Shown here: in pieces, positions 27,313 to 34,377 of the stretch | How positions within the stretch are numbered: the first letter of the stretch is position 1 | How the letters are laid out: each line of letters starts with the position of its first letter | Origin: Giardia muris | Lineage: Eukaryota > Fornicata > Diplomonadida > Hexamitidae | Assembly (NCBI GenBank): GCA_006247105.1 | Contig: CM016926.1 | Location: 1,550,001-1,614,000 of the forward strand | Length of the DNA stretch: 64,000 bases | Direction: 5' to 3' | Notes under the pieces: generated by a model | Seen by the model: only the letters and a program-made list of their open reading frames with translations | The model's database searches: none | Told to the model about the DNA's origin: nothing | Position numbers and translations under genes: made by a program

Positions 27313-27780
27313 ATGTTCTTTGGCAACTGTCCTACTGAACCGCAGAAGATCTCTGGCACTGGGGTAGGGCTCTCCGCGAGCGAGGCTATGGAGCAACAAC
27401 TTCGAGTCTTTCGAGAGGATGTTCGTGCCCTCCTTGACAAGCACCTCTCGGAGACCATACGCTTCTTCTCTAGTCGTGACTCCGCCCTCAGCCAAACGTT
27501 GAGTCGGGTCGAGGAACGCTTAGAGCGGACAGAGGCGGCCGTCGACACCGCCCTTCGTGAGCTACAGAGCGTCAAGGCCGCTGTAGACGCATTATCTAGC
27601 AGTATCAGCGGTATGCAAGTGGAGATAAAAGCTTCAAAGGTCTCGGCTTACCAGAGTCCAATGGTTGACCTTCGTGAAAGTGGTCCTCGTGTCACAAGAA
27701 CTCAAGCCTACCTCGAAAGCCCAGAAGAGACGACTCCAAGCCTTGTGAATATTATTTGTCACCGTCCTCGAGGCAGTTGA
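27313..27780 (+). CDS. Small coiled-coil protein
   Basis: The protein has 155 residues from ATG 27313. Residues about 27-110 are a clear heptad-rich coiled coil (LRVFREDVRALLDKHLS, LSRVEERLERTEAAVD, LRELQSVKAAVDALSS). The tail is Ser/Pro/Thr-rich. No family is recognised. An in-frame upstream extension starts with TTG inside the neighbour and was rejected. A later ATG (MEQQLRV) is possible if translation starts at the coiled coil. The 3' end overlaps the end of the convergent RPC4 gene by 29 bp. Confidence 0.55.
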   Translation: MFFGNCPTEPQKISGTGVGLSASEAMEQQLRVFREDVRALLDKHLSETIRFFSSRDSALSQTLSRVEERLERTEAAVDTALRELQSVKAAVDALSSSISGMQVEIKASKVSAYQSPMVDLRESGPRVTRTQAYLESPEETTPSLVNIICHRPRGS

Positions 27781-28576
27781 GTGAGACTACTGCCCGTGCC
27801 GTGACAGGCCCAATGGCATGGGCCTGTCCATCTTCCACACTGATCCGATATAACATCTCTGAGATGTCCATCTGTGTCCCCCTAGTTACATTCATGATTA
27901 TCCCGTTGTTCAATTCCAGCGTGGCACGACCAGACCGGTGCACTCGAAGCTTTCCAATTTGCCCATCTCCTAGGTGTGTTAGTGGGTTCTGGCTGATTGA
28001 AGGCTTGGTTGTACCTTCATTCGCTGCTCGTGATTGATCAGTAACAGGTCTTTCAACTTGTGGCATTATTGACGGGAACTGATAGACAGAAAGTCCAGTG
28101 AGAACTGTAGAACCCGTTGTGTTATATAGAGGCCCTGTCAGAAGCGCATCCACGGGGGTTGGGAGATGCGTGGCGTTGTCAGCAGAGCAAGTGTATACGG
28201 ACTCCTCATACGCGAGCGAGAGTTGACTACTAGTCGGCTTGACGAAGGGAAGGGATGACGGAAAGGTTCCTACTGCTTGAGCCGGTCTCGCTGGTGGCTC
28301 ATCGGAAAGAATGTTCATCCCTCCTCCTATTCCTAAGCCTGCGCCTACACCAGTCCCCGTCCCTCCGAATGTCAGCGAAGACTCGGCAAAACGCTCAGCG
28401 GGTGCAACACTTCGCGTCTGCTTGGCTTTCGTTGAGGTCACAATGTTCGCGACTAGTGACGTACGAGTGGTAGCACGAGCCACGATAGCCGGTTGGAACG
28501 TAGGTTGAGAGGCCGGAGGACTACCCGACTTCCTTTGGGACTGTGGACGTTGAGTGTACGGGTTCGAAGGAGGCAT
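27752..28576 (-). CDS. RNA polymerase III subunit RPC4 (Rpc53)
   Basis: This 274-residue protein has a long basic, disordered N-terminal part (STKAKQTRSVAPAERF, then a Gly-rich stretch). Its C-terminal domain reads QIGKLRVHRSGRATLELNNG, then a DISEMLYRISVEDGQAHAIG-like strand and VTARAVVSLN. This matches the Rpc53/POLR3D C-terminus (GKL.VYKSGR.KL..G...F.V..G...F.Q.V..I......LG.I..R.VV.PD), which dimerises with RPC5/Rpc37 in termination and re-initiation. The length is shorter than yeast Rpc53 (about 420). An upstream reading to 28609 begins with GTG, so ATG 28576, following TCATCAAAAGTG, was chosen. Maf1, the Pol III repressor, is encoded in the same window at 60.6 kb. Confidence 0.85.
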   Translation of the reverse strand: MPPSNPYTQRPQSQRKSGSPPASQPTFQPAIVARATTRTSLVANIVTSTKAKQTRSVAPAERFAESSLTFGGTGTGVGAGLGIGGGMNILSDEPPARPAQAVGTFPSSLPFVKPTSSQLSLAYEESVYTCSADNATHLPTPVDALLTGPLYNTTGSTVLTGLSVYQFPSIMPQVERPVTDQSRAANEGTTKPSISQNPLTHLGDGQIGKLRVHRSGRATLELNNGIIMNVTRGTQMDISEMLYRISVEDGQAHAIGPVTARAVVSLNCLEDGDK

Positions 28577-28721
28577 CACTTTTGATGAGAATAATTGGTG
28601 GGTATTCACCTACAATCATAGTTAGTCAGTTCTACGTGTCCCAACACATCTTATCTTGAGGTATACAACACCCCTTCAAGAATGGTTGACTTAAGCTCCT
28701 TATCCAAGTGGGCCACACACA
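28577..28721. other. 145-bp A/T-richer spacer
   Basis: The spacer lies between the RPC4 start and the end of the next minus-strand gene. It holds the TCATCAAAAGTG tract next to the RPC4 ATG. I see no RNA gene or conserved reading frame in it. Confidence 0.4.
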
Positions 28722-31658
28722 TTAGGTATAGAAGAGTAGACGCCCACCAATGTAGAGGATGGCAAGTAGTAACAATGCTCCCCATACGCGCTTGCTAGCA
28801 AGGATACGGAGGTTGATAACGAGGCCACGCTCAAGGATAGGCCCAAGTGGCGTCCGTGCAAGAGGATAACTAAGTAGACGCATCAAAAGACTCAGGACGT
28901 ATGTGAGAACAATACCAATGGCATCCAGAATGATGACTAGTACCCCTATCTCGTCGGGTCGGATCGCCTGGCCCGTATGACTCGACGAGACAGATGAGAC
29001 GGATGCACCACCGTTACGCGTACAGAGCATACTGTATGTCAAAGAAGCATCCGAGACGCCAGCGAGCTGTGAATTACGTAACGCCCCCGCCGCCGCCGAT
29101 CGCTCCCGTCTCCCAAGGTATGCAAGCGAAAAGCCTTCTGCCCCATATTCCCGAAGCTTTTGATATTCGGTAGAAGGCTTGACGTCCACCGGACGCTTAA
29201 GTAATCTTCCGGATCGCGTCTGGGAAACGGGAAATGACCCAAGATCTTCTCCACTCGCAACAAATGCGTATCGAACTAGACGATAAAGGTGTGGGAGACC
29301 ATAACATTCTACAAACTCCGATCGGATATTACGGATCCCAAATAACCGCAATAACCAAAGCTCTAAGCCCAGAGGTCTACTCTGAAGGAAAAGACTCTGG
29401 TTGAGGACCCAACTTGTACTTTGATTGGCTCTTCCATAACAGGTCTTGAAGATCGACGTAAGGATGGTCACTTGCTTCCCATACTCACTATGGAAAAGTC
29501 TAGAAGCAGGATGAGGAAGATTCTCTGCCCTTGCTCCCGCAAGCCTGAAGTCTAAGAGCCCGATGTATGACGTGAGTACAACCCACGCATACCCCCCAGC
29601 ACCCCTCGTAAGAAGAGGAAGGGCATTCAGATATGCATTAGCCGGAGTGGAGATCGTACTAGAGAACTGCTGAAGGGCATTATGAGAGAACGCACGGCTA
29701 TCGGCTACAAGCTGTCCCGTAGCCGTTGCACGCCCTCGGGCCAAATAGGCACAATCGACAAGCCCATCACTCATCTGTTTGGTGGCTGGTGAGGTCTGTC
29801 TTGCGAGGCAAGCCTCACATGCCGAGTAAGTGGCGAGAGCACGGCCGCGTGTAGTGAACATGAGCGCCCCCATTTCGATATCGAACGGAGTAGTATGTGC
29901 CGCACCCATCCCAACCAGACTAATAATGGTGCGGACGGTAGGGCTACCTGTGGCACGAACGACTCGTGCCGCTGCCGCAAGGTACATCAGTGGCTTTGAG
30001 TAGCTATTTCCATAGAACTTTCGGCAGGATAGCAGGGTCCTCATTCTTCCATACGTCACCGTACTGATCATCGAGCCGTCGAGAGCATCAGAGAGTGTCT
30101 CAATCATTGCCGCGCCAACGTTGCGAGACCACTCTACGAAGAGGTCGCTGAAGAAGGGCGCACGGATGGCGATCGCGGAAACAAGCTGTGGAGAACTCAC
30201 GGCGTATCTTTCTGTGGTCCAGATCGGCTGCTCCCGGAGAAGGCAGGGATCAACGGCCAAGCACTCTGCATAGAGACGCGTCTCGATGTAATATAGGTAG
30301 ATCTTCTTGACGATTGGCTCTCCTTGAAAAAGAGAGCGGAGGAAGGCATAGAAAATGGGAAGGACGTGCTGCTCGACAACCTCCGAGTACTCAGGCGTAT
30401 ACCGTCGGATCACATCTTCGAGCGAGGCGTTTTGAAGCCCATCGTTCATATTCTCGTATACCGATGCCGTTGTGAGAAGAGCGCCGAAACAGGCAGGACT
30501 ATAGTTTCGCCGGATGTAAAACGCGCTCGCAACGCCTTTGATTGGCGTGGGGGGTGCGGTGACGTGTGACATTGGTAAGTCCTCGAGACTCGTCTGGAAG
30601 AACGTGTGTGGTGGTGTCCCAGTGGCCCAGTCAGTTCGGAAACGGTAGACTGCCGCTTCTGAAATGTAGTCGGTACTCCTGAGGCAACCATAGTCCAAAG
30701 ATGCGGCAGGGGAGACAACGAAACGGGCAAAAAGGAGGGCTAGGTCCAAGATATTGGTCAGAAAGCAAGGATAATCCGCCACGAGCCGTGGGGTGCAATC
30801 ATGAGCGACGGTACGGTAATTTGTCGAGATAAGAGCTGCGGAGTGCTGCTTTCGCCGCTCAATATCCGACTCGTCGATTTCAACCTCTGCACAACGCTGC
30901 TTCAGCTCGGAGAATGGGTAATATAGCTGCTCGGCCGTCCCGATGGGTAGGTTGCGTGCAAACCAACAGTCGGTCGCAAGGAAGATGAAGAGGTCACCGA
31001 CCGAGCGGGGATAGACCCCAGATGTGAAGGGAACTGGAGAAAGGACGATGGCTTGCTGCTGTGAAGCGGAGTCAGCATGTTGAACGTCCTCAGGAGATAA
31101 GGGTTTGAAGAAGAGGTTTGTCTCTGAACGTTGGCGAAGCGCCCGCATATAACGGATCATCAGCTTTGTGTACGGGGTTGGGCGGACCACGTCTCCAATA
31201 TTGTCTTCTGTAGAACTAACTCGTGAATTGATAGCTGCGGAACAAATAACGACAAAGGTGAACTCTAAGACATTGAGTCGTAGGTCACCATCGTAGCCAC
31301 CTGCAAGCTTTGTTTGGTAGTACTGTGGGAGTGCTCCTCGTTGGCTCTCATTCAATTCAGCATAGAGCCTGGATATAGTACCCAAGGGCATCCTCATCGT
31401 CTGGCGAGAAAGTGTATAACGTCGGTAGACAGCTCGTAAGAAGACGCCATCTGGGCCGAAGAAAGCAAGGCAACGTGCTTCGAGACGTCGAGGACAGGTG
31501 GTTAAGGAGAAGATGCAACCACGTCGAAGGAAGAAGGTATGCAGCAACGCCTGAATCAGCCTATCGCAGGCCTCACCACGAATGAAACTCTCCTGAAGGA
31601 GGCTATCCCGGGCCTCAGCGAGCTGGGCGGTGAGTTCTGATAACGCTCGTGTATTCAT
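28722..31658 (-). CDS. SMPD4 (neutral sphingomyelinase 3)-like membrane protein
   Basis: This 978-residue protein resembles SMPD4, an ER/nuclear-envelope protein implicated in sphingomyelin hydrolysis. The N-terminal third matches in order. RCLAFFGPDGVFLRAVYRR (family LDFLDPSGPMMKLVYK) is followed by MRMPLGTISRLYAELNES (family FPVSYLPGPVKASI), then YYQTKLAGGYDGDLRLNVLEF (family LYHNKV...GLGLNL.PFEY). The C-terminus has two hydrophobic spans (VLVIILDAIGIVLTYVLSLL and VWGALLLLAILYIGGRLLF), as in SMPD4. I do not see a defined catalytic motif, and the family itself lacks the classical nSMase one. ATG 31658 (MNTRALSEL) is 13 bp from the FEN1 ATG. A longer TTG/ATG start near 31739 would overlap FEN1. 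Confidence 0.58.
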   Translation of the reverse strand: MNTRALSELTAQLAEARDSLLQESFIRGEACDRLIQALLHTFFLRRGCIFSLTTCPRRLEARCLAFFGPDGVFLRAVYRRYTLSRQTMRMPLGTISRLYAELNESQRGALPQYYQTKLAGGYDGDLRLNVLEFTFVVICSAAINSRVSSTEDNIGDVVRPTPYTKLMIRYMRALRQRSETNLFFKPLSPEDVQHADSASQQQAIVLSPVPFTSGVYPRSVGDLFIFLATDCWFARNLPIGTAEQLYYPFSELKQRCAEVEIDESDIERRKQHSAALISTNYRTVAHDCTPRLVADYPCFLTNILDLALLFARFVVSPAASLDYGCLRSTDYISEAAVYRFRTDWATGTPPHTFFQTSLEDLPMSHVTAPPTPIKGVASAFYIRRNYSPACFGALLTTASVYENMNDGLQNASLEDVIRRYTPEYSEVVEQHVLPIFYAFLRSLFQGEPIVKKIYLYYIETRLYAECLAVDPCLLREQPIWTTERYAVSSPQLVSAIAIRAPFFSDLFVEWSRNVGAAMIETLSDALDGSMISTVTYGRMRTLLSCRKFYGNSYSKPLMYLAAAARVVRATGSPTVRTIISLVGMGAAHTTPFDIEMGALMFTTRGRALATYSACEACLARQTSPATKQMSDGLVDCAYLARGRATATGQLVADSRAFSHNALQQFSSTISTPANAYLNALPLLTRGAGGYAWVVLTSYIGLLDFRLAGARAENLPHPASRLFHSEYGKQVTILTSIFKTCYGRANQSTSWVLNQSLFLQSRPLGLELWLLRLFGIRNIRSEFVECYGLPHLYRLVRYAFVASGEDLGSFPVSQTRSGRLLKRPVDVKPSTEYQKLREYGAEGFSLAYLGRRERSAAAGALRNSQLAGVSDASLTYSMLCTRNGGASVSSVSSSHTGQAIRPDEIGVLVIILDAIGIVLTYVLSLLMRLLSYPLARTPLGPILERGLVINLRILASKRVWGALLLLAILYIGGRLLFYT

Positions 31659-31671
31659 TGGTGAAATTTCT
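31659..31671. promoter_or_regulatory. 13-bp divergent start interval, SMPD4-like gene and FEN1
   Basis: The interval TGGTGAAATTTCT separates two opposite ATGs. It holds the near-palindrome GAAATTTC, which could serve as an initiator in both directions. Function is inferred from position only. Confidence 0.45.
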
Positions 31672-32736
31672 ATGGGGATTAAAGGGTTATCGAAGCTCAT
31701 CGAGGACGTTGCGCCCAGGGCGATTACCCGTCGGGACATCAAGTATTACTGCGGGAAGAGGGTCGCTATCGACGCCTCCGTTCTGTTGTACCAGTTCCTC
31801 ACGACGATCCAGGACTCCAATGGAAACCCACTTACCAATTCATCTGGAGAACCGACGAGTCATCTAGTTGGGCTTCTGGCTCGTCTTCAACACATGCTCG
31901 AGGCGGGAATCAAGCCCATCTTCGTCTTTGATGGAGCACCTCCTGAGGAAAAGGGTGGGGAATTAGATCGAAGACGTGACCTAAAGGAGCAGGCGGAAGA
32001 GGAACGTGAGAAGGCTCTTGCCGAAGGGAATATGGAACGGGCACGAATGTTAACAAAACGGATGGTTAGAGTTACACAGAAACAAGTGGAGCAAGCGTAC
32101 ACCCTACTCAAACATTTGGGAATACCCGCCATTATTGCAGGTGGAGAGGCGGAGGCGCAATGCGTCGCCCTTGTCCGGGCTGGAAAGTGTGACGCGGTTG
32201 CATCCACAGATATGGATACTCTTGCTCTTGGGACTCCAATCTTACTTCGGAACCTTGCTTCGAGTAAGGATCCTACCGTCATTGAATATAGCATGAGTAT
32301 CGTCCTGGAGGATACCGGATTAACGCAAGAGGAGTTCATAGACCTGTGTATCCTTTGTGGTTGCGATTACCTGGAGGTCTTAGGAGGGATCGGTCCGAAG
32401 ACTGCATATAAACTAATTGGTAAGTACCGAACCCTCGAAGCCATCATTCAGAACGACGCGAAGGTGCAAGAGCAAGTACGATTACAAGAGGGGAGATGGG
32501 AGTTTACAAGGGCACGAGCCCTCTTTACCAAGCCCTCGGTCATTGACCCTGAGACCCTTGACAAGGACCTGATCTGGAGACCGATCGACTCAGAGAAGAC
32601 CATTGCATTCCTCGTGGATGATATGCAATTCAGCTTGGATTCTGTCAAAGAAAGAGTACAGAAGCTTCAGAAGGCTCGGCGTAACCCGAAACAGACGACG
32701 ATAGACCAGTTCGTCAAACGGAAAACGAAGCCCTGA
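31672..32736 (+). CDS. FEN1: Flap endonuclease 1
   Basis: This 354-residue enzyme starts MGIKGLSKLIEDVAP, the invariant FEN1 N-terminus, whose Gly becomes part of the active site. The XPG-N block includes VAIDASVLLYQFL and KPIFVFDGAPPEEKGGEL. The XPG-I block includes GIPAIIAGGEAEAQCVAL and AVASTDMDTLALG with the metal-binding acids. CGCDYLEVLGGIGPKTAYKLI is the helix-2-turn-helix. The C-terminus has a PCNA-binding PIP box, QTTIDQFV (about 339-346), and a basic tail. It removes 5' flaps in Okazaki-fragment maturation and long-patch base-excision repair, a nuclear partner of the UNG encoded at 17 kb. A 14-codon upstream extension is not ATG-initiated and was rejected. Confidence 0.97.
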   Translation: MGIKGLSKLIEDVAPRAITRRDIKYYCGKRVAIDASVLLYQFLTTIQDSNGNPLTNSSGEPTSHLVGLLARLQHMLEAGIKPIFVFDGAPPEEKGGELDRRRDLKEQAEEEREKALAEGNMERARMLTKRMVRVTQKQVEQAYTLLKHLGIPAIIAGGEAEAQCVALVRAGKCDAVASTDMDTLALGTPILLRNLASSKDPTVIEYSMSIVLEDTGLTQEEFIDLCILCGCDYLEVLGGIGPKTAYKLIGKYRTLEAIIQNDAKVQEQVRLQEGRWEFTRARALFTKPSVIDPETLDKDLIWRPIDSEKTIAFLVDDMQFSLDSVKERVQKLQKARRNPKQTTIDQFVKRKTKP

Positions 32737-32764
32737 CGTGCATCTAGTCAAAGTGAAGAGAATA

Positions 32765-33214
32765 TTACTTCGAGTCCTCCTTAAAATCGTAGTAATTATC
32801 GCTACTACTCGACTCTAGAACAACACAGTTCTTCCGGTTCGAGACCTCCGTCCCCGATTCCTTAGCCTTTGGGACTGCCGATTGAAACTCCTCAGGCCAC
32901 CACCCCTGTTCCGACATCTGTTGAATATTCCTTTCCGTAAGTATGGTGTCGATCGTACCCATGACCTCGTTCTCCAGCGCCTCCTCCGTGAGTTCCCCCA
33001 CTGGGATCGGAAGGGTGGCGATGGCATAGCGATGCCTACCAAACCACACGGTCCGGTTGAAGCGCTGTGGCAATTCGACCTTGAGTTGGGTCTCGAAGCC
33101 TGGGATGTCAAGCAAGAACACCGACGACCCGAGGGCCCGGGAATTCATCCCAACGACCTGGAACTCCGTCAAAGCCTCGACCTCATCCGTCAGAAGAGTA
33201 TCCGCATTCCTCAT
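32765..33214 (-). CDS. EIF1AD-like OB-fold protein
   Basis: This 149-residue protein matches EIF1AD, a nuclear eIF1A-domain protein linked to 40S subunit maturation. In order, FQVVGMNSRALGSSVFLLDI (family IVRVLRTPGNNLHEVET) is followed by LKVELPQRFNRTVWFGRHRY (family FLVSMPSKYRKNIWIKRGD). IDTILTERNIQQMSEQGWWPEEF (family [20 protein letters not shown]) then closes the domain. An acidic/Ser tail (ESSSSDNYYDFKEDSK) also fits. ATG 33214 is 7 bp from the kinase ATG on the other strand. Upstream in-frame sequence has only a GTG and overlaps the kinase, so I excluded it. ATG 33148 would cut into the domain. Confidence 0.83.
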   Translation of the reverse strand: MRNADTLLTDEVEALTEFQVVGMNSRALGSSVFLLDIPGFETQLKVELPQRFNRTVWFGRHRYAIATLPIPVGELTEEALENEVMGTIDTILTERNIQQMSEQGWWPEEFQSAVPKAKESGTEVSNRKNCVVLESSSSDNYYDFKEDSK

Positions 33215-33221
33215 CCCAAAA
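33215..33221. promoter_or_regulatory. 7-bp divergent start interval CCCAAAA
   Basis: Only CCCAAAA lies between the EIF1AD-like ATG on the minus strand and the kinase ATG on the plus strand. Any promoter must extend into one or both coding regions. Confidence 0.45.
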
Positions 33222-34118
33222 ATGGAGTTTGACTGCGGGAGCCCAATTGGAAAGGGGCCTCTCGGGATCACTTACCACGCGACGGAGCGCGAGGGGGGGC
33301 GTGAGGTCGCGTACAAGCTCGTCCCCTGTGTCGACGAGCCGACCGGGCAGATGCGCGAGATCATTGAGGAATCCATCTTCTTTCGGCCGGAGGTACACCC
33401 GAGAATAGCGGGCTGTATCCTGACGCGCTTCGATCAGGCCACGGGGAGCTACCTCGTCGTCTCCGAATATTACCCGCAGACCTTGCACGACTTGATTCTT
33501 GAGCACCAGAAGAACCATGAACCATTTAGTGAGGATGCGATCTGGCAGGTTATCGCGTACCTCGCGGACGCGACCTCTTTCCTGCATAGCCGGATCCCGA
33601 AGGAGGCATGCGATTGCAACTTCAACCCAATCACCGTGCGCTCCCTCATACACGGAAATATCAAGCCCTCGAACGTCATGATCACGAAGAGCGGCTCCCT
33701 TCGCCTCGCCGATAACCGCATTCGCCAGCCGGCCATCTCCTATCGTGAGAAGTGTGGCGATATGACCCTCCATTGCTATCGCGCACCCGAGATGTACGAT
33801 CGTGATGGGACTTGGACAGAGGCCGTCGATACCTGGTCAATAGGTTGCATCGCCTATCATATGGCCTGTCTTAGACCCCCCTTCTTATTTGCCATGCTCG
33901 ACCAGGTCCTTTCCGCCCAGAAGAAAGGAACTTTTGCCCCGATACCAAAGAACTATTCCCAGGAACTTCGGACCTTGATTTCTCGCATGCTATCAACCGT
34001 ACCCTCCCACCGTCCGACCACGGCCGAGCTCTGTATCCTCCCAGAGGTCTCTCCACTCATCCCTTACTCTCCATCTCGTTCTCCACGGCCTGGTCGCCGT
34101 GGCTGTCCCCTCCGTTGA
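33222..34118 (+). CDS. NEK-like kinase, predicted catalytically dead
   Basis: This 298-residue kinase-fold protein has a Gly-rich loop (IGKGPLGITYHA) and a VAIK-like lysine (EVAYKLV, about Lys31). The catalytic loop, normally HRDxKPxN, reads HGNIKPSN near residue 141, so the catalytic base Asp is replaced by Asn. The Mg-binding DFG is DNR near 162. APE is kept (YRAPEM), as is the DTWSIGCIAYHM helix. The Nek family is greatly expanded in Giardia and most members are predicted inactive, so NEK assignment is reasonable but based on general features. It may act as a scaffold. The C-terminal tail is Ser/Pro/Arg-rich. The stop is followed by AGTAAAA. Confidence 0.8.
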   Translation: MEFDCGSPIGKGPLGITYHATEREGGREVAYKLVPCVDEPTGQMREIIEESIFFRPEVHPRIAGCILTRFDQATGSYLVVSEYYPQTLHDLILEHQKNHEPFSEDAIWQVIAYLADATSFLHSRIPKEACDCNFNPITVRSLIHGNIKPSNVMITKSGSLRLADNRIRQPAISYREKCGDMTLHCYRAPEMYDRDGTWTEAVDTWSIGCIAYHMACLRPPFLFAMLDQVLSAQKKGTFAPIPKNYSQELRTLISRMLSTVPSHRPTTAELCILPEVSPLIPYSPSRSPRPGRRGCPLR

Positions 34119-34377
34119 TAGTAAAAAAGGCCGTGCATAGTGGCGTCCCCGGAGCAGACGTGCGCAGCGTCGGGAACGGAGCCGTCCTGGCTTGCTGTCC
34201 GACCGCTCACGCCTGGACACGTGTTCGCTCTCCATTTAGGCCGACACCCTGCCACCATCGTGTCCGGACTTCAATTCTGGATCCCTGCACCTGGCATACA
34301 CCTTCTTTCAAGTCAGCTGATCTTGCTGCTCAGTCCTGCTGTGTCCCAAGGAATCCTAACTGACTGCCTCAAAAGAA
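34119..34377 (+). other. 259-bp interval with an open frame lacking ATG
   Basis: This is the longest gap in the window. One plus-strand frame is open from about 34125 to 34496 (stop), spanning the gap and the first about 120 bp of the next gene, but has no ATG. Its first plausible initiators are GTG 34140 or non-standard codons. Its translation includes LAVRPLTPGHVFALHLGRH and LLSSQLILLLSPAVSQGIL, which look protein-like. It may be a small gene with an unusual start, a 5' part of the giant downstream gene joined by a frameshift or intron, or chance. Confidence 0.35.
34120..34126 (+). terminator. Poly(A)-type signal AGTAAAA after kinase stop
   Basis: AGTAAAA begins 2 nt after the TGA of the kinase gene and matches the AGTRAA core. 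Confidence 0.5.

Noticed and set aside
28555..28575. GGTTCGAAGG resembling a tRNA B-box
   Set aside because: It lies inside the RPC4 coding frame and has no flanking stems.
34115..34363. Plus-strand frame of 82 codons beginning with ATA
   Set aside because: ATA is not a start codon and the composition is unlike that of neighbouring proteins.
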